A stretch of DNA of 64,000 nt. It comes from Luzula sylvatica. Taxonomy: Eukaryota; Streptophyta; Magnoliopsida; Poales; Juncaceae. The notes below the pieces were generated by a model that was given only the letters and a program-made list of their open reading frames with translations, had not been told where the DNA came from and did not search any database. The position numbers and the translations under genes were made by a program. This document shows, one piece after another, positions 25,369-38,454 of this stretch. The DNA lies in contig OX326960.1 in the NCBI GenBank assembly GCA_946800325.1, positions 34,687,629 through 34,751,628 on the forward strand, given 5' to 3'. Position 1 is the stretch's first letter; the number at the start of each line of letters is the position of its first letter.

Positions 25369-25976
25369 TAGAGCTGACAAAATATGATCCGATCCGAAAA
25401 AATAACCCGACCCGCACGAATCTGAACCGAAAAATATTGAAAAGTCAACGATCCGAAACCGAAATCGAACCGAATGACCCGAATCCGAAATGGAACCGAA
25501 ACCAAAACGGAATGACTCAAATCCGAAATCGACCCGAAACCAAATGATCCGAACCCGAAATCGACCCGAATCCGAATGACCCGAAACTCATGATCCGAAT
25601 GATCCGAAACTCACGACCCGAATGACTCGAAATTTAATATATTATTGCTAAAATCAATATAATATTGCTAAAATATCTTGGAATCAATAAAATAAATTCC
25701 GAATTATCCGAAAACTAAATTTTCGAAAAATCAAATGATTCTAAATCCGAATAACCCGAAAATAAAAATAACCAAGACCCGAAAACCGAAACGACCCGAA
25801 ATCGAATGACCCGAAAACCGAAACGACCCGAAACCGATTGATCCGAAAATCGAAACGACCCGAACCCGAACGATCCGCAACCCGAACGACCCGATGACCC
25901 GAACGATCCGTAACCCGGAACTACCCGAACTCGAAATGACCCGACCCGAACCCGACTCGACCGATTGCCACCTCTC
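25369..25976. mobile_element. hAT-like MITE built of CCGAA/TTCGG motifs
   Basis: Left end TAGAGCTGACAAAATATG and right end matching the inverse of AGAGGTGGCAATCGGTCGAG. The interior is packed with ACCCGAAA / GATCCGAA / GACCCGAA units (over 40). TAGAGGTGGCAA ends are common in plant hAT MITEs. No TSD could be found, so the ends may have decayed. The open frames inside (for example minus 25731-26021) only translate the repeat. Confidence 0.55.
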
Positions 25977-26451
25977 TTGGAATCTGTGAAAAGAAAGGAA
26001 CAGTAGGGTATTCTCCAACAAATCATGCCCAAACTACTTGCTCATAAATGGATCGCAGCACTCAGTTAAGAGGGGGATAGGTCTCTCAACGCGCAGAGTC
26101 CTACCAGAGAAGGATATCGGCGTATTTCTACATTTTGTTTGATCCAAAATCAAATTTTCTAACTCTTCTTCTTTATTTAATTCTTTTTATTTTGAGTAGT
26201 TGCTTATTGTTCAAATCCCCCCTGTAAAAAGATCCATGTAAAAACTCTTTTTCAAAGCAATGAAAACAAATCAGAGAAGGCAGTAGACTCATTGAAAAAA
26301 AACATTGTGTTTTCCTGGTTTACAAAAAATTAACTCTCGAGCCCATACACAGTTTTTTGAGTGATGATGCACTTCCTCCCATTTTAATGTATAACATTGT
26401 TTTTTTCCTGGATTACAGGTTTACAAAAGAGAAAATATAGATTCCTCAAAC

Positions 26452-26690
26452 TCATCCCAACATCTTTGATGAGATGTCAAAAATTGGTTAAATGAGTTAA
26501 TTAGACTTTATAATTAACTCAATTAAATATTAATTACGTTTAATTGACACGTAAATAATTTGTAATATGTTCATATTAATATATGTTAATTGATGTGTCA
26601 ATTTAATTAAACGATTAATTAAATCGTTAATTGAGTCAATTCATAACACTAATCAATTCACGTACCTCCTTTGTCACCTCATCGAGAGGG
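26452..26690. mobile_element. AT-rich palindromic MITE
   Basis: Ends catctttgatgagatgtcaa and the inverse of ctcgatgaggtgacaaagga. The centre is built from TTAATTGACACGT-type inverted motifs. A related element lies at 52567-52788. Confidence 0.5.
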
Positions 26691-26699
26691 TTATTTTGA

Positions 26700-27550
26700 G
26701 TTTGGAGGCCGAATATTTAACCCCATTATAAAAATAACGTTGGTTCGAGTGAATTTGCAGAACTGTTTGTTTAGTCATCAGAATGATAAAACGAAGGTCA
26801 ATGACAAAACATCTTATATGTAATTTTCGTTTGTTAAACCGAAAAGTTTAATAATATTAATTTAGTATGTTTCATGACGAAACATATTGTATTCATCTTT
26901 AACCTCTCATTTATATTTTTTGACCCAATTTAACATGTGAAAATCAAATTTAAGTTGTTTCGCCATTTAAAATAACGACGGACTTTATTTTTGTTTGGTC
27001 AACTCAAATAACGAACCAACTAGTTTTGCAAATTTACTAAAACCAACATTTTTTTGCAAACCGAGAAAAAACTACATTATACCTGAAAAAACAATGAACG
27101 GATTGACCTGTCACTGTGGCCCATGGCACAAACCGACCATCCATTAGCAACAGTACTATGATCGCAAAAAGGTCATTAAATCGCAACAGTACTATGATCG
27201 CAAAAGGTCTTACGTGGGCCATTCACGTTCACATCTAGTCAGTATAATTTTGTAAATCTGTTTCAATTTCAATATGAATGATTATAATAAGTTTGGGCAA
27301 TTTTATGGTACACTTCTTTTAAAAGGGGTATTTTGGATTTTTAAATATTAACTGGATATCATTTATTTCTTATTTAAATTATTATTTTAAATTAATTGGG
27401 TATCATTTATTTCTTATTTAAGCAAACTATTAATAGATGGTTGAAATTTTTTCTCAAATTACCCTTTTTAATTTGTATTTGATTTGAGAAGAAAGGATGT
27501 ATCATAGAATAACCTTATAAGTTCATCGCTAATACCATACTAATACTATG
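26700..27550. other. Intergenic, with a 35-bp tandem duplication
   Basis: The segment gcaacagtactatgatcgca occurs twice, near 27148 and 27183, forming a short tandem duplication. No gene supported. Confidence 0.5.
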
Positions 27551-27722
27551 CAGTGTTGTAAAAGATGATAACGATATTTAACGATATTTAACGGTACAAA
27601 AAAATAGTTAATGATAGATTAACGTTATGATTTTCTGCTTAATAGTTCCAAAAAACTATCAAACACGATTTGATTGTTTTTTTCCTTAATGATTTTTAAC
27701 CGTGTTATTTCAACAACATCCC
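27551..27722. mobile_element. Short hAT-like inverted-repeat remnant
   Basis: cagtgttgtaaaagatgata at 27551 is loosely inverse to the segment ending gttatttcaacaacatc at about 27720. The interior has gatatttaacgatatttaac repeats. Similar ends occur at 16591, 16756, 36592 and 54117. No TSD resolved. Confidence 0.35.
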
Positions 27723-27779
27723 TGGCTATCTATTACGGGACCGGAAGACACTACCTCTCCTTTCCCAAATCTTAATCTA

Positions 27780-30225
27780 ATCCTTCAATTACGGATTTTT
27801 TTTTTGTGAAGAAAACAAGAAAATTAAGTATTTTGTTCATTTTAAACATTAATTTTGATATTTTTTTTAGAAAAACAGGATAATTGATTTTTTGAAGGTG
27901 TTAATACTTAATAGTCTTAGATTTTTGCATCTTTACAATTTTTTTGAAAAGAATTAGAAAATGGCGGGTGTTGTTAGTCTTCAATTACGAAGTTTTTTGA
28001 TAAATACATGAAAATTGAGTATTTTGTTCATGTTAAACTTTCATTTTGACATTTTGTTGGAATTGTTTTTGAAAAAAATGATAATTAATTTTTCGTAAGT
28101 TTAGAGTTTACTTTTTGCATTTTTGGGAATTTTTTTAAAAAATAGAAATTTTCTTATGTTTTGTCTTCATTTAGCAATTTTTTTGAGAAAAACATTAAAA
28201 CTGAGTATTTTGCTCGCGTTAGGCTTCAATTTTAACATCTTTAAAAAAATAGTATAGTTGATTTATTTCATTTTTTGTATTTTTTTGCGAAATTTTTGAA
28301 AAAATAGAAATTTGCTTGTATTAGTCTTCAATTATAGAGTATTTTGAAAAAATAGAAAAACTTGAAAATTAAGTATTTTCCTCGTTTTAGACAAATTTTC
28401 GACATTTTTTTAAAAATTATAATTTGTTTTTCAAGGTGTTAGAATTCAGTTTTAGCATTTTTTCCAATTTTTCGAAAAACATAGAAATTTGCTTGTATTA
28501 TTCTTCAATTACAGAGTTTTTTGACGAAAAAAATGAAAACTACGTATTTTCCTCGTTTTAGACAACAACTTTTGCATTCTTTGGAAAATATGATAATTGA
28601 ATTTTTTTTTAATTGTGTTAGACTTCACTTTTTGCATTTTTCGATTTTTTTGAAAAAATAAAAAATTGTTTTTGTTAGTCTTTAAGTACGGAGTTTTTTG
28701 AGATAAACATGAAAACTGAGTATTTTGCTCGCTTTAGACATCATTTAGCAATTTTTCAGAAAAATATGATAATTGATTTTTTTTAAGGTGTTGTTAGACT
28801 TCGCGTTTTGCATTATTTTTTTGATATTTTTAAAATAAATAGAAATTTGCATGTGTTAGTCTTCAATAACGGAGTTTTTTTGAGAAAAAATTGTATATTA
28901 TGCTCGTTTTAGATATCAATTTTAGCATTTTCTAGAAAATATTACAATTATTTTTTTTGCAAGTATTAGACTTCATTTTTAGCATGTTTGAAAACATTTA
29001 AAAAAAACAAAATTTGCTTGTGTTAGTCTTTTATTATGGATTTTTTTGGGGAAAACTTGAAAAATAAGTATTTTTCTAGTTATATACAAAATTTTAGCAA
29101 ATTTCTAAGAATATTAATTTTTTTTTTGAAGGTTTTAGAATTCACTTTTTGCATTTTCTCGAAATTTTTGAAAAATAAAAATTTGCTTATGGTAATAAGG
29201 TGTTAGACTTCACTTTTATTATGAGTTTTTTGAGGAAAACGTGAAAATTGAGTATTTTTATCGTTTTAGATATCAATATTGACATCTTTAAAAAAAATAT
29301 GGTAATAAGGTGTTAGACTTCACTTTTTGATTTTTTGCAAAAAAATTTAAATTTGCATGTGTTAGTCTTTAACGATTAATTTTTTAGAAAAAAAAAAAAC
29401 TAAGTATTTTGCTCGTTTTGGACAACAATATTTAATTTTTCTTGAAAAATATTATATTTTTTAAGGTGTTACACTTCAGTTTTTGCATTTTTCGATTTTT
29501 TTTAATTTTTTTTTGGAATTTGCTTGTGTTAATCTTGAATTACGGAGTTTTTTAGGAAAACATGTTAACTAAGTAATTTGCTCGTTTTAGACATCAATTT
29601 TGGATTTTTTTTATTTTTTAAATATGATAATTTTTCTTTTTGTAGGAGTGATTTCGCTTTTTGCATTTTTTTGCAAAAAAATTGAAAAAATGTAAATTTG
29701 ATTGTGTTAGTCTTTAAGAATAGAGATTTTTAAGAAAAATATGAAAATTGAGTATTTTACTCGTTTTAAACATCAATTTTGAAATTTTCTAGAAAAATAT
29801 GATAACTGACTTTTGTGCAGGTTTTAGACTTCACGTTTTGAATTTTTTCGAATATTTTGAAATAAATAAAAATTCTAGTCTTCAAATTTGGAGTTTTTAG
29901 AGAAAAACATGAAAATTGAGTATTCAGCTCGATTTAGACATCAACTTAAGCATTTTGTAGAAAATATTATAATTGATGTTTTTGCAGGTGTTAAGACTTC
30001 ATTTTTTGTATTTTTGCAAACATTTTGAATTTTTTTTTTTGCGTGTGTTAGCCTTGAATTATTGTGTTTTTTGAGGAAAACTTGAAAATTAAGTATTTTG
30101 CTTGTTTTAGACAAAATTTTAGCATTGTTTAGAAGATATTATAATTTTTTTAAGGTGTTAGAATTCATTTTTTGTATTTTTTCGAAATTTTTGAAAAACA
30201 TAGAAATTTGTTTGTATTAATTTTC
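27780..30225. repeat. Degenerate satellite array, about 175-bp period, about 14 units
   Basis: The marker GTCTTCAATTACGGAG (variants) recurs near 27783, 27981, 28167, 28326, 28502, 28679, 28860, 29024, 29210, 29364, 29530, 29709, 29878 and 30048. Spacing is mostly 150-200 bp, averaging near 175. Each unit also has GAAAATTGAGTATTTTGCTC, then CGTTTTAGACATCAATTTT, then TGATAATTGATTTTT, then GTGTTAGACTTCACTTTTTG in the same order. Units have diverged by substitution and indels, so the array is old. No coding sequence. Confidence 0.85.
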
Positions 30226-30983
30226 TAAGGGTGTGATTGGATGGTGGAAAAAGTAGATGGGAAAGTGCTTCTTACGAGTATATTGATAGGTGAGAATCAC
30301 ATTCTCGTGCCAATCCTACGTGGCCGAAATCTTACATTCTCGTGAATCATGAGAAAATGATTCTCATCAAAATTGGTGGTAATGTGACATTCTGATGTCA
30401 TTACGAAAATACCCTCTATTTATTATAATTTTTATTATTTGAAACATTTATGTATTTATTTTTAAATTAAATATAACGAGATAATTGTAGTAATAATTAA
30501 AATACTTATTATATTTATTTTAAGAAAACTAATATATGAATTAAATATAATATAATAATATAATTATAATTATAATTATAAAATGGTATTTAGAAAAATG
30601 TTATTACAATCCAGGATAGATGTCGACAACTGGTACAAAGTGTATATTTTTCAGCACTGGTATATAATTAGAATTGTCTTCAGAAATTGAAACGGGCAAT
30701 ATAAAAAAAAGTGTAATGTCATAAAATCAAACAAAAAGCAACACAACAAAAAAAGAAAAATCACTATCAACTTATCATTATAGATTACCCGCAAATCCTC
30801 GTTTTTAAGAACTCATGAAAACATATAAAACTAAAAAAAACAAAGGTCAACTCATTTTGACCACGAAACAGCATGGCAAATTATTGAACTCAGAAGACCA
30901 TTTATACATCCCAATTTACACCAACCACCTAAAAAAAGTAACACAACAGAACAACCTACATTAACGATCCGTTAACACTACGA
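30226..30983. other. 3' region of the RCC1 gene and a possible MITE end
   Basis: 30229-30420 begins gggtgtgattggatggtgga, like a hAT/Tourist MITE end, and contains two internal inverted copies of GAGAATCA-type motifs, but no right end was found. 30640-30983 should be the 3' UTR of the minus-strand gene. Confidence 0.35.
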
Positions 30984-31858
30984 CTACATCTGCGGTTTTA
31001 CTACTTTCACACTGCTATAAAAGCGTTTGAGATCCTTGATCGCACGCTCTTCAATTTGGATCGAACGGAGCGAAGACGGGGCATCGCTCTCAGGACGGTA
31101 CCACCGGTTCGGCACCGACTCCTTCGTACTGACTACTATTTCGGTAGGCGCGACTTGAGACGGGATCGAGAAGCCTGACGTTGTTGTCTTTGGGCTCTGA
31201 GTAACGCCATGAAGCTTCTTTACCTGTTACATAAACAATTTGTTGGATTTTTTTGTATATTTTGCAAGTCTTGAAAGGGCAAATGTGATATTTTTATTTT
31301 CATACCTGTTGCAATTGAATATCCCGCAAGGAAGGTCGAGAAGAATTAGGAGAACTCCCGATGGACGACCACGGAGGGGTGCTCTTCTCTTTCTCTCCTT
31401 CACAATTCAATCCACCACGAACCGGGTCCATCGCAATCGGGTTCGAACCCGGCACGTTAAAAAACGAACCCAATTGGATCCGCATGCCCGTCTCCGCATC
31501 CGCACCTTCTTCCACCTGTTCCTTGTTCGTCTTCTTCTTCTCACTACCATTAGTCACTACCGCTACTACTACCTTTGTCTTGCTTTGTTCGTTCTGTATG
31601 TCTTGAAGAGACGCTTGTCCTTTTGCAAATTTCGCACCGCCCCACGCTGGCAATTCGTTCTTAGGTACAATTACCTGTCATTGTCAAAATATCCCGTTAT
31701 GAAAATTCTTAAATTATAATCTTTCGTTTTAGAGAGAGAAAGTGAGTTACGGGTGCTGGAGGTGCACATTTAGGGGTTTCGTCAAGAGCGCCGTTAAGAA
31801 AGAGCGATAAACCGCCTTTCCATTTCTTCTTATTCTTCGATGAATTAGATGAAATCCC

Positions 31859-31894
<36 letters not shown>

Positions 31895-34871
31895 ACTTTT
31901 AGGAGTCGAGATCGAGACTTTTGGTGGGTTATTATTATCCATGTATGATATATCTTCGTCTTTTACGCTAACATTATCAATTTCCTTTTCCATCTGTAAA
32001 AACAAGGGAAAATTTATTATTATTCGATGATTTTTTATCATAAAAAGTGAAAAAGAAAACGAACCTTATTTTCAGAAATAAGAAGAGAAAATTCATCGTC
32101 AAGACCATTAACAGAGCAATGCTCCTCACTCTTCACCGATAAATTACCAAATTTCAGCTTGTTACTCTTCTTTCTTTGTTTTTTACTACTCTCAGACTTA
32201 TCACTCCCTTTACCCGAACCAGACGAACCTAAACTCGAACTCGGCTCTCTCTCATAAGGGAACCCTAATTCGGCAAGTTCCCCTTCGAGCAAAACCCTAC
32301 TCGCAAGCTTCGCAATTTGCTGTTCATCAAGATAGCCTCCATTTAACCGTTTATTTTCCAACATCTCGATTTGTTGCAATTTCTTTCGAACCGCTCTCAC
32401 TTGCTTAAACACCTCTTGATCGGTACCGTTATTATCGCCTTGAAGAAAACTCTCGGTATTTCTAGGCAATTTGTTCTGGCGATGTTTGATTTTGATTAAA
32501 GTTCGCTTGTTGTTGGTATGATTTTGATCCTCGCCCTCGTCAGAGTCTAGAATCGCAGGGTGCGTTGCGGTCATTGTTGGGAGCCTACGATGACTCCACG
32601 GTTCGGTTGACTTTTCGTCTAATAATCTCTCGAGTTTCGCGAGAATTTCTGGCGATGCGTTCATTACTGACGATGCACATACAGTGAATATGTAATCAAG
32701 ATTACGTATCGCTATCTCCTGCATTAAAAAAAAATAAAACATTACAATATAATATTAAAAATTGTGAAAATGGTATAAAATTATAAATATATACCTCGCA
32801 ATGTTTTTTAAGTTCGTTTGCATTCAAACTATCGGCGATTTCCATGAGTTGAATCGAGCTCCTCGGTTCGAGCAAGAACTCGACGGCTACTTTCTCACAT
32901 AAACTCTTCAAACTTGGGACGGCCTTACAGGACACCTCATCTCGTACAGATGTCGCGTTCTCATTCGTCCTCGCATCATCAAAAAACACGTCTTCATCCA
33001 ACTCATCCAACCCGTTCCCCTCCTTACAAAACTCAATACATTTCACATCTTGTTTATTCGGATAACTAGGATGATAAAGCGAACAAAGCACGAGCAAATG
33101 GGTCTCGCCAACACAAACTGAAGTAGCTCGTTTAATCCCGTGTAACCGAATCATCGTCAAGGGAATATTCTCTTTTTTGTTCTTTCCATCCCACATGTAC
33201 ACCTCTCCAGTTGTTGAAACCGCAGCCGTCCAGTACTTTCCCCCGGAAACACTGACGTAATTCCTCCCACTCGTGGCGTAAACTTGTTGGCATCGTAAAT
33301 CAGGATCCGAAGATACCCAATAGAAAAGCGCGCCGTCGTCAGTAAGTGCCGTACTGTGAGCCGCTCCGGCTGCCACTGACATGATGTGAATCCTCGTGAC
33401 TCGATGAAACTTCAAAAGAGTATTTCCGCCTTTTTTTAAGCTTCTCGCGATGACTACTCGTCGCGGAGTTACGAGACGATGGCCCCACGTGAAGACCTCG
33501 CCGTCAGAGGTTAGTGCGATGGTGTGGTATTTTGCAGCTGAAACGGACTTGAATGTTTTGCCTTTGAGATATTCGACTAACCGTGGCGTGTAGTTCGAGG
33601 CTGAGTTGGACGTGCCGTAGCCGAGTTGACCTTCTTTGTTGCAACCCCATGTGAAGACTTCGCCGGACTCGGACACGGCTGCGGAGTGTTTGTTCGCTGC
33701 CGCCACGTCAGTGATTCGGAGTCTTAGTGATGTCACGCGCCTCGGTGTTGGCTGCGTGTCCACCGATGTGTACCCCAGTTGCCCCTCTGCATAGCAAAAA
33801 TAATAAATTATTAATGATTATGATGGGAAAATAAATAAAAATAAAAATGGACCTCGGTTTGAGCCCCAAGTGAAAACCTCGCCACCGTGTGTGGCAATAA
33901 CAGTGTGATGTTTGGCAGCCACGACGACTTTAACTCTGCGCGAACCAAGACCCATTACTTGGCGAGGAGTGATTACCGCAGCTTGACCACTGAAAATAAA
34001 ATAAAAATATTTAAATGACAAAAACAAATCATTTAAATGAAAATTATTATTGTTTTATTATTTGTACCTGTGAATGTCGAAATCGGGGTGGCCGAGACGG
34101 CCGCCCCTTCCAAATCCCCAAGTGAAGAGCTCTCCATTGGCACCAACGGCCACGCTATGAAATTTTGAAGCGTTGATTATTTTGATGTACGAGCCGTGCA
34201 AAGCGTCGACTTTGCATGGTAGTTTTTGAATGTGTGCATTGCCCGTGCCGAGTTGGTAGTTCGTCCCGCTTCCCCAGCTAAATACTTCTGTTTCAACTGT
34301 AGACCAAAAAAATGATTTTTAATTTCTAATTTCGAAATGATGATTGTTTTTGATTTATTTATTTATTTACCTGAATCAGGCACGTCCCCAATGGCTTGAA
34401 AAACAGGACCAGAAAGGAGATCAATAGGGGTTCGTCCTTTTGGGTCTTCCAAATTTAGGGAAGCCCCAAATTGAATGAGAATTCCCGCTATAGACAAGTG
34501 GCCGAAATGTAGAGCTCTGTGAAGACTACTCCATCCTGATTCGCCATCCTAACATAAAATCTGAAAATATCAGATATGCCCCTGAAAACGAGAAATATAT
34601 GACATACCCTTGCATCGGGATCTGCGCCGGCAGCGAGAAGTCTCCTCACGATGGGGAGATGGTTACGCCAAGTGGCGATATGAAGAGGGGCGAGACCGAA
34701 TGCATTTCTTTCGTCGATATTACCTCCATTCTTCTTAAACACGGCAAGGGCCGCATCGAGTTCAGATGGAGATCCTTGTTTTGATACGAGACATAAATCT
34801 TTGACCAAAGAAGAAGCCTTGCGGGTGGGTGTGGTTTTCGAGATGCCAGCTGGCGATGACAAGCCCTCCAT
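30984..34871 (-). CDS. Ankyrin-repeat / RCC1-repeat protein (IBTK-like)
   Basis: Nine exons on the minus strand: 34871-34608, 34548-34371, 34296-34068, 33989-33853, 33786-32795, 32718-32065, 31993-31751, 31674-31306, 31223-30984; total 3306 nt, 1101 aa, GT-AG throughout with matching phases. Ankyrin repeats lie at about 50-140 (APLHIATWRNHLPIVRRLL, WSSLHRALHFGH). RCC1 repeats follow at about 150-420 (VFSWGSGTNYQLGTG, LFTWGFGRGGRLGHP, VFTWGSN, VFTWGCNKEGQLGYG). A helical segment near 570-610 (SIQLMEIADSLNANELKKHCEE) resembles the end of a BTB/BACK domain, though no full BTB is seen. The C-terminal half is Lys/Ser-rich and low complexity, probably disordered. This layout and size match the plant ankyrin/RCC1 protein like Arabidopsis At3g03790, whose function is not well known; RCC1 propellers often bind small GTPases, lipids or chromatin. 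No disabling mutation seen. Confidence 0.9.
31858..31893 (-). repeat. Trinucleotide microsatellite coding a poly-Asn tract
   Basis: An (ATT)n run on the plus strand within exon 7 encodes about ten consecutive Asn residues on the minus strand. It will probably vary in length between individuals without breaking the frame. Confidence 0.85.
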
Positions 34872-36590
34872 GTAGTATGATCACCTAGTGGTAGCACTGT
34901 GTACTAACAATCCATTGCACCGATTTTAGAGCTACTAATCCATCAGGTTATACCAGTCACTTCATGTCGAGGAAAATTGGCAGGAATGGAGTATAGAAAA
35001 TCTTAATAGATCCTGCGAAATGCGTCATGTGTGAATTAATACAAGTTTGTGATAAAGAATTAACTTTTTATTAAAATTAGAGGGGAGAAGAAGTTTAATG
35101 TCGTCAATAACACACGAAAAAGAGAAGGAAACAAAGTTTAAGACTGAAGACAAAAAGGCATATATCATCGAATCCAATTAAAGAACATCCTTAGAAAAAT
35201 CAATTTTTTTAATTGGAGCAAAATACTGATTCTGCACACATTACCAAATTCTTAACTCGGAAAACTGTGCAACAAAAATTAAATCTTTCCTCTTGATTGA
35301 AATACTGAATTTGCACGCATTACCAAATTACCGACTAGGAAAACTGCATGGCAAAAGCTATTACCTTTCAAGAAGAGCACGCAAAGTCAAGGAAAACAAA
35401 TCAAACCCAAATAAAAATAAACTCCAACAATTCAATCCACAAAGCCTCAATACTATTGCATAAAAAAAACGAAGAAAAAGTTCAGAGACGGACCTCAGAT
35501 CTGATTCGGAGAAATGGCAATTTGGGTCCCTCCTTCTCTCTCTACAAAACAACAGTAACACGAGATGAAAGAAGAAAAGTATCCACCCGACGAATATACT
35601 CTCCACAACTCACAAGGATGCTCTTGCTCGATGGAATTCTTCCGTTTCTTCTTTTTTATGTTTTTCTCCTCGACCACACGGTATTATGATGGAGTACTGC
35701 CACACGATAAGTATGAAGCGTAAGGAGAAGCCAAAGAGGTAATAGTAAATAAATGGATATTTTGATATTTGTTTTTATAAAGAAGGTAATTATTAAATAA
35801 TATATGTGCAGTTAATGTAATAAATCGTGTACGCTGAATTGTTATGTAGTCTTATATTGATATAATATAATATTTTGATTTACCCATTTAATTTGGTAAA
35901 ACAATTTTATAATGAAATATATAGATATGGCGGGATGATACAGTCACAGAAACCATCCACCGAATTATTACCGATTGATAAATAATGGAAAGAAATATTT
36001 GGTGGAGCCCTAAATAAATAAAAAACAATCAAGCCAAAATACCCATTCGGGAGGTGTTCTGTGATATACTTCGGTAGAAGTAGTGTTTTTCTATAGATAT
36101 GTCATGTGCTTCTCATTTGAACTACCACTTTCTATTTTATTTCAAAATTATTCTCAAATCTATTATTTTATTTAAATATGCAACATAAAAAAATAAATTG
36201 TATTTAAAATCATGAATAAGCGCATCGTATCAAACATGCTCCGGAAAGATATGGACGAAGATTTGAGATTCAAGAAAGGGATGTGATTTTGTATCTGTGT
36301 CACGACTACGAGTAAAGCCATGAGGTGTAGGGACTCCTTTTTTTGTCATTGGGCTAGCTATGAGTAGTGAAATCAATTAGAAAGAATATTGGCTTATCCG
36401 ACAAGAATGTTAATTATGTTTTTCAAAATTATGATGTAAGTTACATTATTGTCATTTTATAATCATATATAAAAAAATAATATAATTTTATGAAAAACAT
36501 AACAATAAATATTAAATCATTGTTGTTCGCAATATTTCATACAATTCCAAACATATAAATTATGAGTCAAACGATATATGTAATAACCAA
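34872..36590. other. Upstream region of the RCC1 gene
   Basis: Includes the gene's promoter and 5' UTR. The segment 35610-35700 is somewhat GC-richer. A stretch of about 40 bp there (tctcctcgaccacacggt at about 35665) recurs in the repeat unit at about 61498. No separate gene is supported; the overlapping frames at 35348-35689 are low-complexity. Confidence 0.4.
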
Positions 36591-36591
36591 T

Positions 36592-36770
36592 GTTTTAAAT
36601 AGCGGCATTGTGGCGGCGCTATAGCGGGTTTTTTGAGACAAATATTGTATCGCTTCAGATTTTAGCTCTATGGTGATTTTCCGCTACAACGCTATGACGA
36701 GCTGCTATAGCACGAAATGTGCAAATATAGCGGTTATAGCGGGGCTATAACGTGATTACAAAAATAAAAC
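36592..36770. mobile_element. Fragment of a TATAGCGG-rich hAT-like MITE
   Basis: caatgttttaaatagcggca at 36592 matches the end type seen at 16591 and 54117. Repeated ctatagcg / tatagcgg motifs follow in both orientations. No clear right end. Confidence 0.4.
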
Positions 36771-36821
36771 GATAAATTAAATATGTTTATACAAAAATAT
36801 TGAGTGGAATTTATGTATGTA

Positions 36822-36822
<1 letters not shown>

Positions 36823-36855
<33 letters not shown>

Positions 36856-36872
36856 TATTATTATTATAATGA
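36823..36872. repeat. (AAT)n-(ATT)n palindromic microsatellite
   Basis: About 12 AAT units change directly to ATT units, so the tract can fold on itself. Confidence 0.9.
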
Positions 36873-36899
36873 AATTGAAATTGAAATTGGTTCAACTAG

Positions 36900-38395
36900 T
36901 TTTACATTAACACCAAAGAGCTAATTAATTAACGTAATTAAAGGTGTTAGCTAGCACATGAAAGATTTGATGGTAAAATTTGAAGTCACGTAATTTACCC
37001 ATACCCTTATTTTTGACCCAATTTTTTGCAATTTTCTTGTGCCACATCATCACTTTCTTTTTAACATCATCACATTATTTTTTAACCATTGATTATAATA
37101 TGTGGCAAAATTTAGACCATTGATTAATCATTGATTTTTTATAAACATTTTTTCTTTGTAGCCATTTAAGTGTCCCTTATTTTACACTATGTTTTAAGGA
37201 TTTTTAGAAAGCCACATCATCATATATTAATGATGTGGACTACTTTTATTGGTTAGGTTCATGTTAGACTAAGTTTATTTAATTGTTTATCATTTCACAT
37301 GAGTTTACATGATCAAATGTGAATACAATGGAAGATGAAAAGTTAACATATGAAATACTAATAACTTAATATATAATATTATAAACATACAACATATAAT
37401 AGTATTATTTTTAGAATTTTAATTTTAAAAATTCATCAAATATATTCTTTTTAATTTTCTCTTTATTTTGACATCCATATTAGCATAGTTCATACATACA
37501 ATTTTCCATAATTTGAATTTGTAAAAATATTATGTAAAAAATGCAATGCAAAAAATGCATTTTTACAAATAATAATTTTAATTATTTTATTTACATAAAA
37601 TTTTAAATATTTTAAATATTAATATTTATTTTTAGAAATTACAACTATACTAATATCATATAAAACTAAGATGATTATATTTGTGCTTTTAATCAAACAA
37701 ATTTAATATTATTTTCTTTGAAAAATAATAGAAATAAAATAGTTTATCCATTGAAAAAAAAATAATTTATTAACACTTACAAAATAGTAATGTTATTTTT
37801 AAAACTATAAAGTTAAAAAAACTCATATGACTTAAAATAATTTATATTTATGTTATGCTAAATTAATTTTTTATATTATTTATTAAATTACTTTCACTAT
37901 TAAGTTTGATATTATTTATAATTTCCATTGCATTTTGAATCAATAACAAATTATTAGTACTTGATAATTAATTATATGTTACTACGTATATTGTATGATT
38001 TATTATTTATAATTTATAATTTTCATTGCATTTTGAATCAATAACAAATGATTAGTACTTGATAATTATTTATATGTTACTACGTATGTTTTATGATTTA
38101 TTATTTTTTACATTTGATATTGTATGTAATATTGTGAACAACAATGATATAATATTTATTGTTATGTTTTTTTGTAAAATCATGTCATACCTCATATATT
38201 ATTATTATACAATCACATTAATATAAGTGTTATTACTTGATTAAGAAAATGAAATTTTGTGTCATCATAATGTAAAATAATGGAAAAACTTATACATAAT
38301 CATAAATAAATTAGTTCAAATAATTATATTATGAAATGATATTACTAATATCATCATATTTATAAGTACTTTATATTGTCATAAAAAACATAATT
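36900..38395. other. AT-rich non-coding DNA, possible Helitron body
   Basis: No coding frame. Contains a near-perfect duplication of tgcattttgaatcaataaca (about 37929 and 38030). Probably the interior of the Helitron-like element ending at 38430, but this rests only on adjacency. Confidence 0.3.
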
Positions 38396-38431
38396 AACAT
38401 CGTCGCCGCGTAGCGCGAGTATTCTCCTAGT
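38396..38431 (+). mobile_element. Helitron-type 3' terminus
   Basis: A short GC-rich hairpin (cgccgcg tag cgcg) is followed 9-10 bases later by CTAG and then T (38427-38431), the plant Helitron 3' end pattern (hairpin, then CTRR before T). It stands out in 80 percent AT surroundings. The element would extend leftwards, probably into 36.9-38.4 kb, where accatcatc/ccacatcatc-rich non-coding DNA lies. I could not identify the 5' TC end. Confidence 0.45.
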
Positions 38432-38454
38432 TATTTATTGAAATTGCATTATCC

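Noticed and set aside
25347..26032. Frames across the CCGAA repeat element
   Set aside because: Simple repeat translation in all frames; no codon structure.
31240..31719. 159-codon plus-strand frame
   Set aside because: It is antisense to exon 8 of the RCC1-like gene and spans its introns.
35348..35689. 113-codon plus-strand frame upstream of the RCC1-like gene
   Set aside because: No domain and overlapping minus frames are similar in length; the region is better explained as promoter and 5' UTR.
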